This document shows, one piece after another, positions 7,007-15,523 of a stretch of DNA of 54,471 bases; the first letter of the stretch is position 1, and each line of letters begins with the position of its first letter. The notes beneath the pieces were generated by a model, which ran no database searches, was not told the DNA's origin, and saw nothing but the letters and a program-made list of their open reading frames with translations. The stretch is from the NCBI GenBank assembly GCA_017484285.1, contig JAFUTH010000008.1:1-54471 (forward strand). Direction: 5' to 3'. Source of the DNA: Treponema sp. GTDB taxonomy: Bacteria > Spirochaetota > Spirochaetia > Treponematales > Treponemataceae. The translations under genes and the position numbers were made by a program.

Positions 7007-9964
7007 TTAGAATAGCCCTAACAGTTTTTCATAGGTCAAATCTGCGGTTGAAGCAAGTCGCAGGTCTGCTTCGGGCAGTTGCACCGTCGTTTCGATTCCG
7101 ACAGCGTTCATGCCCGCTTTTTTGAGTGCCTGAACGCCCGAGACGGCATCTTCGATTCCCACGCAATCCGTGTACCAAGCCCTCGCCCGCTCAGCGGCTT
7201 CGAGGAACAAGTCTGGCTCGGGTTTTGCTTTCTGAACCTTGCCTGCGTCCGCAATCGCCGTGAAATAGTCGAGCAAGCCAAGCCGTTCAAGAATCGCGGG
7301 CGCATTTTTGCTGCTTGACGCAAGCGAAGCGGCAACTCCGTGCGATTTTAGGTCTTCGAGCAGCTTTTTGATTCCGGGGAGAATGTCTTTTTCGGACAAA
7401 GTTGCAAGCGATGCCTTGTAAATCTCGTTTTTCTTCGTGCACCATGCCGCTTTTTTCTCTTCGCTCCAGGAAACGCCGTTTTCTTTGAGAATGACTTCAA
7501 GGGAAGCCTCGCGCGAAATGCCGAGCAGTTTTTTGTTTACCTCTTCGTCAAAGCGCAAGCCCTCTTCGTCCGCCATTTTTTTCCATGCCTTGTAATGAAG
7601 CGGAGCAGTGTTCGTGACCACGCCGTCGAGGTCAAAAAGAACCGCAGAAAATTTTTTCTTTAGGCTGAATGATTTTTTCTCACCCGCTTTGAGCGTGAAC
7701 GTCTCGTTTCTGTGCGTAAGTTCGAGGCACGAATAGTCGCTTCCCCTGAGCGAATAGACCGCCTCGTCCGAGGTGAGCGTAACATCGAGAACAGAGCCAC
7801 GGAGCGCAAGAGAGAACGAAAGTTTTTTCCATTCTGTGGGGAGATGCGGATTGAACGAATAAATTCCGCCGTAATCCTCAAAGCCCGCAAATCCGTAGAC
7901 AACGCTCATCCAGCTTCCCGCCATACACGCGGTGTGGATTCCGTCACGGCTGTTTCCGTTCACATCGTCAATGTCCATGCGGACGGTCTTGTTGAAGTAG
8001 TCGAGTGCCTTTTCTTCATCGCCCGTCTGAGCCGCCATGATGCTCATGATGCAGTGAGAAAGAGACGAATCGCCGGTCGTGTAATGCTCGTAGAAATTGA
8101 AATTGCGGATTTTTTCGGCAAGCGTGAATCGTCGGCTCAAAAGGAACTGGGCGAGAACCAAATCAGGCTGCTTCAAAACGCGGTGACGGTAAATCACGAG
8201 CGGGTGATAGTGCAAGAGGAGCGGATACATGCTGCGCGGAGTGTTCTCAAAATCCCAGTCCGCCTTGTCCATAAAACTGTCGTCCTGCGGATACACGCCG
8301 CTTTCTTTGTCAAACGGAATGTACATGTTTTCGGCGATGTGCTTCCATTCGGATTTTTCGCGTTCGCTCGCCGCGTTTCCCGCCCGTTTTGCAGAAATTT
8401 CAAGATTCTCCCGCGCCATGAAGTTGGTGAATGCGTTGTTGTTGACGATTGCCGTGTATTCGTCAGGGCCTGTCACATCGTTGATGACGAATTTCCCGCC
8501 TTTGCTCGGGGCAAAACTACCGAGGGAGGCATACATTCTCGCAGTCTCGGCGGACATTTCTGCCACGCTACTTTCATCGAAGCCGAGATTTTTTTCGTTT
8601 TCGTGCGCGTTTAAGTAGCGGTTCAAGGCAAACATGATGTCCGCGTTGATGTGGTACTGAGCCGATCCCGCCGGGAAGTACGCGCTCGTCTCTTCGCCGG
8701 AAATCGTTCGCCACGGGTAGAGTGCGCCCTTCACGCTCATGATTTTTGCCCGTTCGCGAGCCTCGTCCAAAATCGAAGCTCTGTATTCCAGCAGTTTTTT
8801 GGCGACTTGCGGTGCGGTGTACGTGAACACGGGGCAGACATAACTTTCGGTGTCCCAGAAGAAGTGACCTTCGTAGCCTTCCGAAGTGAGTCCTTTCGCT
8901 GCAATGCTCACCTTTCCGTTCCTGCCCGCAGACTGGAGCAAATGGAAGAGATTGAAATGAAGCGAATCTTCAAGCGACGACTTTGAAGCATCAGGCTCTT
9001 TTTCTTCGATAGTAATTGTCGCCGTCTTCCAAAAATCAGCGAGAAAATCAGCCTGCTCCGCTTTGATTTTTTCGTAGCCGAGGGCGGCAAAATCAGCGCA
9101 TGTTTTTTCAGCGCACGCACGGAGCAAATCTGCGTTTGTCTCGCTCTTTTTCGCATGGCAGTACGCGATGTATTTGGTGAGCGTGAAAGATGTTCCGCTT
9201 TCGAGCGTGAATGAAGCACAACTCGCGGGAACAGAAGATTCAATTTCAGAAAATGCAGAGCGAACAGATGAATCAAACTCAATTTTTTCTCCATCAAGCG
9301 TAAGCGTATGTATCACATGCCCCGAAAGAAGCAACCCGCTGTTCTGTGTGTGAGATGAAAAACTCAATTCTCCGTCAAACGCATTGCTTTCATCGATTAA
9401 AAGCGGCGTATGGCGGAATTTTGCGCCGATTCGCGGGTCGTCCTCAGCGAGGATATTTTTTGCCGTGATGTCGATTGCCGAAGCAAGAAAGATTTTCTCG
9501 TCTTTTTCTGATGTGTTCGTGACCGTGTAGCGGATGAGCGCACAGTCCTCGTGCATGAAGGAAACAAGCCGCTCGCTCACGAGGGAAATTTTGCTCGCTC
9601 CGCATTCCCAATCAGTGTGGCGCGTGAAAATTCCTTTTTCTTCATCAAGCTCCAGTTTGTACGCCGTGACTTCGCTTCCGTCAGTGCCGAACAAATCAAA
9701 TCGGTGCGAGTCAACGGAAAGCTCAATCCGCTTCGGGTCGGGGAGATTTAAAATCGTCTCGTGATTTTTTGCGTAACCGTAAGCAGTTTCTCCGTAGTGA
9801 ATCGGCTCAGAGTCATAAAATCCGTTGATGTAAGTTCCTTTGTGAGAAGTGCCGTTTTTTTCTTCCGTGTCGCCACGAAAGCCGAGATTGCCGTTTCCCG
9901 TCGTGAACAGCGTTTCATTGCGGGCAGTGTCCGTACCACCGAATCGATTAGTCGAAAAAGTCAT
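7007..9964 (-). CDS. GH65 disaccharide phosphorylase fused to beta-phosphoglucomutase
   Basis: A 985-residue fusion. Residues 1 to about 765 are glycoside hydrolase family 65 (maltose/kojibiose/trehalose phosphorylase type), with the general acid Glu502 in VTGPDEY followed by VNNNAFTN. Residues from about 770 to 985 are a HAD-type beta-phosphoglucomutase: FDLDGVV with nucleophile Asp778 and acid/base Asp780, ASSSKNAP, KAKPEPDLF, and IEDAVSGV. The first half would phosphorolyse an alpha-glucoside to beta-glucose-1-phosphate, and the second would turn this into glucose-6-phosphate without release. Start ATG 9964 has GGAGATTTTT upstream. Maltose is the likely substrate given the amylosucrase upstream, but GH65 specificity cannot be fixed from these motifs. 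Confidence 0.9.
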   Translation of the reverse strand: MTFSTNRFGGTDTARNETLFTTGNGNLGFRGDTEEKNGTSHKGTYINGFYDSEPIHYGETAYGYAKNHETILNLPDPKRIELSVDSHRFDLFGTDGSEVTAYKLELDEEKGIFTRHTDWECGASKISLVSERLVSFMHEDCALIRYTVTNTSEKDEKIFLASAIDITAKNILAEDDPRIGAKFRHTPLLIDESNAFDGELSFSSHTQNSGLLLSGHVIHTLTLDGEKIEFDSSVRSAFSEIESSVPASCASFTLESGTSFTLTKYIAYCHAKKSETNADLLRACAEKTCADFAALGYEKIKAEQADFLADFWKTATITIEEKEPDASKSSLEDSLHFNLFHLLQSAGRNGKVSIAAKGLTSEGYEGHFFWDTESYVCPVFTYTAPQVAKKLLEYRASILDEARERAKIMSVKGALYPWRTISGEETSAYFPAGSAQYHINADIMFALNRYLNAHENEKNLGFDESSVAEMSAETARMYASLGSFAPSKGGKFVINDVTGPDEYTAIVNNNAFTNFMARENLEISAKRAGNAASEREKSEWKHIAENMYIPFDKESGVYPQDDSFMDKADWDFENTPRSMYPLLLHYHPLVIYRHRVLKQPDLVLAQFLLSRRFTLAEKIRNFNFYEHYTTGDSSLSHCIMSIMAAQTGDEEKALDYFNKTVRMDIDDVNGNSRDGIHTACMAGSWMSVVYGFAGFEDYGGIYSFNPHLPTEWKKLSFSLALRGSVLDVTLTSDEAVYSLRGSDYSCLELTHRNETFTLKAGEKKSFSLKKKFSAVLFDLDGVVTNTAPLHYKAWKKMADEEGLRFDEEVNKKLLGISREASLEVILKENGVSWSEEKKAAWCTKKNEIYKASLATLSEKDILPGIKKLLEDLKSHGVAASLASSSKNAPAILERLGLLDYFTAIADAGKVQKAKPEPDLFLEAAERARAWYTDCVGIEDAVSGVQALKKAGMNAVGIETTVQLPEADLRLASTADLTYEKLLGLF

Positions 9965-9980
9965 AAAAATCTCCCAAAAT

Positions 9981-10012
9981 TTAGACGCGGATTCACGCAG
10001 ATATACGCGGAT
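9981..10012. repeat. Decamer-period intergenic repeat, copy B
   Basis: Near-identical (30 of 32 bases) to copy A at 6971-7002 and in the same orientation. It sits in the gap between the amylosucrase and GH65 fusion genes. Confidence 0.7.
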
Positions 10013-10014
10013 TT

Positions 10015-11838
10015 TTAGTTTTCAATTTTCTCTTTGAGCCAGCGCACTTCATAGGGTGCGAGCAATTGCTTCTGATGATTCCAGAAATTGCGACCGGTGA
10101 GCAAGTCCGTGCTGTTTTCGCTCCATGCGTCAATCATGAACGATGCCGGGCGGTCAGTGAAATTCGCCACCACATGAAGCGTTCCCCGACGGAATGCGAA
10201 CACACCTGAGTCCTGCACATCGTAGAAGAAAATCTCGCTTCCACCGAGCATGGGCTCTTCTTTTCGGAGCGAAATCACTTTCTTCACGAAATCAGCGACG
10301 ATTTTCTGCGATTTGTACTCGCTCTTTCCGCTCCAGTCAGTCTTGATTCGGTGAACCCAGCGCGAGTCGTCTTTTTTGCTTGCGTCATCGCGGTAGGTGT
10401 AATCGTTGAAGACGGCTTTTTCGTCGCCCGCGTACAAAAGCGGAACTCCGGGAAGCGCAAACTGAACGGCATACATCATTTTTATGCGGGAAATTGCCAT
10501 GCGACGAAGATTTTCATCATTTCGCTCTTCCGCCTGTTCAAGCCCCGCAAGGCTCGCCATCGTTCCGCAGATTCGGCAGTCTCCCGTGCTCGGATTGAGC
10601 TGGAACGGCTCGCCAGAAGCAAAAGTGCCGTCAAACCGCCCCGTAAAGAAGCGGTTCAAAAACTTTCGGTGCTCATATCCGTTGATTCCGAGTGCAGCTG
10701 CATCTTCATCGCTGAAAGTCCAGCCGATGTCATCGTGGCAGCGGATATAATTCACCCACGCGCACTTTTCGGGAACAGCCCAGCGATTTTTGAGCGAGAC
10801 GGAAAGAAGCCGTGTGTCGCGCGTGGCAACAGTTGACCAAAAAAGAGCCATTTGGAGCGGATTGTAGCTCAAATGACATTCCGCGCCGTTAATATATTTA
10901 ATGACCTCATCGGGGTGAACGATTGCCTCACTCTTGAACTGCAAGCTCGGCGCGGCAATTTTCGCCACGAACTGAAACGCCTGAATGAGCGTGTGCGCTT
11001 TTGGAAGGCTCTCACAAACCGTGCCCTTCTCTTTCCACACGAACGCGAGCGCGTCCAAGCGGAGCACATCCACGCCGAGATTGGCGATAAAAAGCATTTC
11101 CTCACACATCGCAAGGAATACTTCGGGATTGGAATAATTCAAATCCCACTGGAACGAATTGAAGGTCGTCCACACCCATTCGTCGCTTTCCTTCAAGTAG
11201 GTGAATGAACCGCGGCGAACGGTGGGAAAAATCTCGCGCAAGGTGGCATTCCAGCTGTCCACCTCGCCCTTGTCTTTGTACATGTAATAGAACTGCTTGA
11301 ACTTCGCGTCGCCTTTCTTCGCCTTTTTCGCCCATTCATGCTCATCACTCGTATGATTGAACACAAAATCGAGCACAAGGCGGATTCCGTTTTTATGGAA
11401 AGCGTCAGCGACTTCACGCAAATCTTCGATAGTGCCGAGTTTTTTCTGCACTTTTCGGTACGAGCTGATTGCGTATCCTCCGTCATTCTCACCCGTAGGG
11501 CAGTCAAAGAGCGGCATAAGATGCACATAATTCACGCCCAAATCTTTGAGATACGGAATTTTTTCAATCAAGCCACGGAGATTTCCCGCGAACAAGTCCA
11601 CATAGAGCATCATGCCAACGGTCTTTTCATTCAAGTACCACGGCTGACCGCCATTTTGTGAAGAAATCGCGTCCTCGTCCGCATCGAAGAGATAGCCTGA
11701 TTTTCGTTCATCAGAGGCTTTTCTCATAATCGCTTCAAGACGCTCTAAAATCTGGTAAAAATCCCAGCGCCAGCCGTACAATGAGTACAGCCGCGCCGTC
11801 AATTCCGCCATATTTTGTTCAAGCTGATTCTGATACAT
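10015..11838 (-). CDS. Amylosucrase (GH13 subfamily 4)
   Basis: A 607-residue alpha-amylase-family enzyme that transfers glucose from sucrose to alpha-1,4-glucan and releases fructose. The catalytic residues fall in subfamily-typical motifs: nucleophile Asp262 in VLRLDALAFVWK, acid/base Glu304 in FKSEAIVHP, and His368-Asp369 in CHDDIGW. DFVFNHTS gives the first conserved GH13 region. The FKSEAIVHP and HDDIGW forms, and a length near 630, fit amylosucrase or sucrose hydrolase and not ordinary alpha-amylase. AAGGAAA precedes ATG 11838. There is no signal peptide, so it acts in the cytoplasm on imported sucrose. Sucrose hydrolase is the main alternative; the phosphorylase and fructokinase downstream favour glucan synthesis and recycling. 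Confidence 0.88.
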   Translation of the reverse strand: MYQNQLEQNMAELTARLYSLYGWRWDFYQILERLEAIMRKASDERKSGYLFDADEDAISSQNGGQPWYLNEKTVGMMLYVDLFAGNLRGLIEKIPYLKDLGVNYVHLMPLFDCPTGENDGGYAISSYRKVQKKLGTIEDLREVADAFHKNGIRLVLDFVFNHTSDEHEWAKKAKKGDAKFKQFYYMYKDKGEVDSWNATLREIFPTVRRGSFTYLKESDEWVWTTFNSFQWDLNYSNPEVFLAMCEEMLFIANLGVDVLRLDALAFVWKEKGTVCESLPKAHTLIQAFQFVAKIAAPSLQFKSEAIVHPDEVIKYINGAECHLSYNPLQMALFWSTVATRDTRLLSVSLKNRWAVPEKCAWVNYIRCHDDIGWTFSDEDAAALGINGYEHRKFLNRFFTGRFDGTFASGEPFQLNPSTGDCRICGTMASLAGLEQAEERNDENLRRMAISRIKMMYAVQFALPGVPLLYAGDEKAVFNDYTYRDDASKKDDSRWVHRIKTDWSGKSEYKSQKIVADFVKKVISLRKEEPMLGGSEIFFYDVQDSGVFAFRRGTLHVVANFTDRPASFMIDAWSENSTDLLTGRNFWNHQKQLLAPYEVRWLKEKIEN

Positions 11839-11903
11839 ACAAAATTTCCTTTCATCTGTAGATGTAAAAGATTGACAAAAGTTTCACCACTTCCGACTAT
11901 TGC

Positions 11904-12026
11904 AAAAACAGACGGAAGCGAGGTTGCAGCACGAATCCACTTTGCGCGTGCGAGCGCAGCGAGTCAAATTCCTATTACGCGCAACCGTGGATTCTAGTGC
12001 TGCGTTCTCGCTGGGAGTCTGTTTTT
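11904..12026. repeat. Long inverted-repeat element between malG-type and amylosucrase genes
   Basis: The left arm 11904-11940 (AAAAACAGACGG...GAATCCAC) is a near-complete inverted copy of the right arm 11987-12026 (GTGGATTC...GTCTGTTTTT). About 46 bases lie between them. As RNA this is a very stable hairpin of nearly 40 pairs with a U-run at the base. It could act as a partial terminator or a processing site that lowers or separates expression of the enzyme genes from the transporter genes. Confidence 0.7.
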
Positions 12027-12053
12027 GACACAGCCAGAAATTCTGAACATTTG

Positions 12054-12962
12054 TCAGCCTTTCACTGAACCTGCAAGCAAGCCGCGAACGAAGAATTTCT
12101 GCAAGCCCAAGAATACGCAGAGCGGAAGAATCATTGAGACGAACGCACCCGCCGTGAGCAAATGCCAGTCCGTGCCGCGCGTACCCGCCATGTTCATAAG
12201 GCGCACCGTGACGACCTGCAATTTCTGACCCGCGCCCGAAAGGAAGACCAACGAAACGAGCATGTCGTTCCACACCCAGATGAACTGGAAGATTGCGAAC
12301 GACGCGATTGCAGGAGCGCTCAACGGAAGAATCAAACGCACGAATGTGGTGAAGTGGCTCGAACCGTCGATAAACGCTGATTCAAGAATCGAGCGCGGAA
12401 GGCTCGAAATGTAGTTGTACATCATGTAGGTTGCGAGCGGAAGACCAAAACCCGTGTGGGCAAGCCAGATTCCCAAATAACTTCCGTTCAAGCCGATTTT
12501 GTTGTAGTCGCGGAGAATCGGAATCAAAGAAATCTGCAAAGGAACGACCAAAAGCGCGATAATCATTGCGAACATCACATTTCTTCCCTTGAAATCAAGC
12601 CACGCAAAGCCGTACGCCGCAGCAGCCGCAATCAAAATCGGAATAATCACCGACGGGAGTGTGACCGTAATCGAAGACAGGAACGCCGAGAGCATAGTCG
12701 CACCGCGCACTGTCGCCGTTCCCGTCGCATTACCGACGCTGAACCGCTGACCGAAAAGCACTTGGTTGTAGTTGTCAAGCGTGAAGTTCTTCAAATCCAA
12801 GAATGCCTTCCACCAGCCCGTAGAGCTTGCCGCGTCTCCCGTGCGGAACGATGTGATGAAAATACCAATCGTCGGGAGCGTCCACAAAATACAGAACACA
12901 ACAAGGATGAGCGTGATAAGAAGCGCCCACGGACCTTTTTTGTTTTTTTCGAGAGATTTCAT
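12054..12962 (-). CDS. ABC sugar transporter permease, MalG type
   Basis: A 302-residue inner-membrane subunit with six hydrophobic segments, the MalG-type architecture of carbohydrate importers. The cytoplasmic EAA loop that docks the ATPase is visible as ESAFIDGSSHFTTFVRLILPLSAPA. The start overlaps the stop of the MalF-type gene by four bases (ATGA), which indicates translational coupling. With its partner and the upstream binding lipoprotein it would import sucrose or a related oligosaccharide. No MsmK/MalK-type ATPase is in the operon, so a shared ATPase encoded elsewhere is implied. Confidence 0.9.
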   Translation of the reverse strand: MKSLEKNKKGPWALLITLILVVFCILWTLPTIGIFITSFRTGDAASSTGWWKAFLDLKNFTLDNYNQVLFGQRFSVGNATGTATVRGATMLSAFLSSITVTLPSVIIPILIAAAAAYGFAWLDFKGRNVMFAMIIALLVVPLQISLIPILRDYNKIGLNGSYLGIWLAHTGFGLPLATYMMYNYISSLPRSILESAFIDGSSHFTTFVRLILPLSAPAIASFAIFQFIWVWNDMLVSLVFLSGAGQKLQVVTVRLMNMAGTRGTDWHLLTAGAFVSMILPLCVFLGLQKFFVRGLLAGSVKG

Positions 12963-14050
12963 TTAAAAGCCTCCTTGTTGTGGAATTCTTTCAAGTTATA
13001 GTAGATGACCGGACTTACGCCAATCAAAATCAAAATCGCGATTGCAGAACCACGACCGTAATTCTGGAACGTGAACATTTGCTTGTACTGCTGGCTCGCC
13101 AGAACTTCCGTTCCGAACATGCCGTTTGTCATCGAGTAGACAATATCGAAGCACTTCAACGCCGCGAGCAAGATAGTCGTGCTCACGCTGATAATCGAAG
13201 CCTTGATGTTCGGGATAACGATTTTTACGAGCGTAAGGAATTCACCCGCGCCATCGATTCGGGCAGCCTCCAGCATTTCTTCGGGAACAGCCTTCAACGC
13301 CGCCGAAAGCACGACCATCGCAAATCCCGTCTGAAGCCACACGAAAATCGCAATCAAGAACAAATTGTTCCACGGTGCTTTTCCGAGCCAGTTCTGCGGT
13401 TCAAAGCCGAATCGCGTGACGACCGCGTTCAAAAGACCAATCTGCTCCGCCCCGCCGAATTTCGCCGCGTACATAAATTTGAAGATAACGCCCGCCCCGA
13501 CGAGTGAAATCGACATCGGCAAAAAGACGAAGGTTTTCGCGCCCTTTTCGATGTAGCTTCGCTCAGCCAAAATTGCGACGAGCAAGCCAATCAACACGCT
13601 GAATCCCGTGCCGCAGACGAGCCAAATCAATGTGTTTCGGATTGAAACGAGCATCGAGCGGTCAGTGAACAGGAATTTGTAGTTGTCAAACCACACGAAA
13701 TGGGTCGAAGTCTTGTCCATAAAGCTCAAAAGAAGCGAGCGCAAGGTCGGAAGAAGCAAATACCAGCCCATAATCAGCACGGCAGGCCCGATAAAAATGT
13801 ACGGAACGATTTTGTTGTAGATTTTCGTCGGGAAAATCTGTGCCATAAGGTTGAGCGAATAAAAAATGAGGACGACGGAAGAGACGCCCCACACAATCGC
13901 AACAATCGTCGTCGGGACTTGTGACAACACATTTGCTTTGAGCAACGAAAATCCGCTCGCAGCTACGACAATCGTGCCGATAACGACCAGAATCGTCTTA
14001 ATGATGTCCGACAGCGACGCATAGTTTTTAAGCGTTCGTGTTTCAGCCAT
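12959..14050 (-). CDS. ABC sugar transporter permease, MalF type
   Basis: A 363-residue inner-membrane subunit with two N-terminal helices plus the six-helix permease core. The EAA-type loop reads EARIDGAGEFLTLVKIVIPNI. An N-terminal segment of about 95 residues contains TTIVAIVWGVSSVVLIFYSL before the core begins at PYIFIGPAVLIMGWYLLLP. ATG 14050 is preceded by GGAGATTTTT, the same initiation region as the GH65 fusion and fructokinase genes. It pairs with the MalG-type subunit just downstream. Confidence 0.9.
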   Translation of the reverse strand: MAETRTLKNYASLSDIIKTILVVIGTIVVAASGFSLLKANVLSQVPTTIVAIVWGVSSVVLIFYSLNLMAQIFPTKIYNKIVPYIFIGPAVLIMGWYLLLPTLRSLLLSFMDKTSTHFVWFDNYKFLFTDRSMLVSIRNTLIWLVCGTGFSVLIGLLVAILAERSYIEKGAKTFVFLPMSISLVGAGVIFKFMYAAKFGGAEQIGLLNAVVTRFGFEPQNWLGKAPWNNLFLIAIFVWLQTGFAMVVLSAALKAVPEEMLEAARIDGAGEFLTLVKIVIPNIKASIISVSTTILLAALKCFDIVYSMTNGMFGTEVLASQQYKQMFTFQNYGRGSAIAILILIGVSPVIYYNLKEFHNKEAFK

Positions 14051-14069
14051 AAAAATCTCCTATGAATTG

Positions 14070-14148
14070 TCACACGGATTGGAAAAATCTAACGATTTTT
14101 CTTTTCTATATGTATTGATTTTGCGTTAGCAAAATCGAATCCGTGTGA
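14070..14148. repeat. Nested palindromes between binding-protein and MalF genes
   Basis: TCACACGGATT (14070-14080) is inverted at 14138-14148. Inside are two further palindromes: AAAAATC-TAAC-GATTTTT (14083-14100) and GATTTTGC-GTTA-GCAAAATC (14117-14136). The position after the binding-protein gene matches where many sugar operons carry stem-loops that keep binding-protein mRNA more abundant than permease mRNA. Confidence 0.6.
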
Positions 14149-14173
14149 TTTTATTCTTGAATCAGCCAAATTT

Positions 14174-15481
14174 TTACTGAGGCCACGTCTCATCAATGAC
14201 TGCAAGACACTGCTCCGCGTTCTCTGCGCCAGAAACGTAGTTGACCATGCCCGTCCAGAATGAGCCTGAGCCTACTTCTGTTGGCATAAGGTCAGACGCG
14301 TCAAAGCGGAAGACCGTCGCGTTTACGAGGACTTTTGCAATCTCTCGCTCCAAACTGTTGCCGTAATCATCAAAATTCTGATTTTTATGTGGGAACAATG
14401 CGCCGCCGATTCTCGCCCACGGAGCGCATGCGTCCCATGTCGTAAGGAATTCCATGAATTCTTTGACGCCCGGCTTGTCTGTAAATGCGACAAACTGGTC
14501 GCCGCCACCGAGCACCGGCGTTCCCCACTTTTCATCAACGCCCGGGAGCGCGAACACACCCACGTTCTCTTCAAGATTGTCCTGAATTTCCTGCTGCATA
14601 AAGCCCGTGATGAAGTTGCCCTGTCGGTTCATCATCGCTTTCGGCGGATTTTCAAAGAGCGGCTTAATGCTGTCTCCATAGTTCATAGAAACGATGTTTG
14701 CAGCACCGCCATACACGTATTTGTTGTTTAAGAAGATTTCACCGCAATAGTTGAGCGCGTTCACGACCGCCGGGTCATTGAATGCAATCTCATGATTCAC
14801 CCATTTGTCGTACACATCAGGACCTGCCGTGCGGAGCATCATATCCTCAAGCCAGTCCGTTCCCGGCCAGCCAGTCGCAGCAGCAGACTCAAATCCAACC
14901 GTCCACGGCGTGATTCCGTCAGCGACCATTTTTTCCTCAAGCGCACGAAGTTCATCCCACGTCTTTGGAATTTCATAGCCGCGCTTTGCCCACTCTTTTT
15001 TGTTGTACCAAACAAAGCTTTTTGCGTTCACACGGTGGAAAACGCCGTACACATTTCCGTTATGAGAGCCGAGTTCTTTCCAAACGGGCGCATAGTTCAC
15101 ATCGATAGCATCAATGACTTCGCTTGAAAGCGGTTTGAGCCAGCCAGCGTCAGCAAATCGCTTCATCGTTCCCGGCTGCGGAAGAGCCGCAATATCCGGC
15201 GGTGTATTCGCCTGAGTCTCAACCTGAATCTGCACCTCAAAATCTGGGCTTCCTTCATACGTCACATGGAACTGAGGATTGCGCTCATTGAAAATCTTGA
15301 CGATTTCCTGAAAGCGTGCTTCCTCTTCGCCTCGGAATGAGCCTTCGATACGGATTGTTCCGTCGTCAGCCTTTGCAGCAGTCTTTTTTTCATTACAACC
15401 CGTGTTCACAAAAAGCATCGAAGCCACGGCACACAGTGCGGCACAGTGTGCCACAACACCACGATTCATAAATTTTTTCAT
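14174..15481 (-). CDS. Sugar ABC transporter substrate-binding lipoprotein
   Basis: A 435-residue extracellular solute-binding protein of the maltose/oligosaccharide type (COG1653). Residues 1-28 are a lipoprotein signal peptide, and the lipobox VNTGC puts the lipid-modified Cys at position 29. The mature domain shows family features such as NERNPQFHVTYE, ANTPPDIAALPQPG, FVWYNKKEWAKRGYEIPKTWDEL and KAMMNRQGNF. ATG 15481 is chosen because AAGGGGG lies just upstream and the signal peptide then starts properly. It sits 42 bases after the LacI gene and is first among the transport genes. Sucrose is the likely ligand from the operon, not from the sequence itself. Confidence 0.9.
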   Translation of the reverse strand: MKKFMNRGVVAHCAALCAVASMLFVNTGCNEKKTAAKADDGTIRIEGSFRGEEEARFQEIVKIFNERNPQFHVTYEGSPDFEVQIQVETQANTPPDIAALPQPGTMKRFADAGWLKPLSSEVIDAIDVNYAPVWKELGSHNGNVYGVFHRVNAKSFVWYNKKEWAKRGYEIPKTWDELRALEEKMVADGITPWTVGFESAAATGWPGTDWLEDMMLRTAGPDVYDKWVNHEIAFNDPAVVNALNYCGEIFLNNKYVYGGAANIVSMNYGDSIKPLFENPPKAMMNRQGNFITGFMQQEIQDNLEENVGVFALPGVDEKWGTPVLGGGDQFVAFTDKPGVKEFMEFLTTWDACAPWARIGGALFPHKNQNFDDYGNSLEREIAKVLVNATVFRFDASDLMPTEVGSGSFWTGMVNYVSGAENAEQCLAVIDETWPQ

Positions 15482-15523
15482 ACAGCCCCCTTTACAGCGA
15501 ACAGTCAATATATAAAACCAGCT

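Noticed and set aside
7712..8614. Long open frame on the plus strand opposite the GH65 fusion gene
   Set aside because: Arg/His/Val-rich translation with no family motif, fully covered by a gene with intact catalytic motifs on the other strand.
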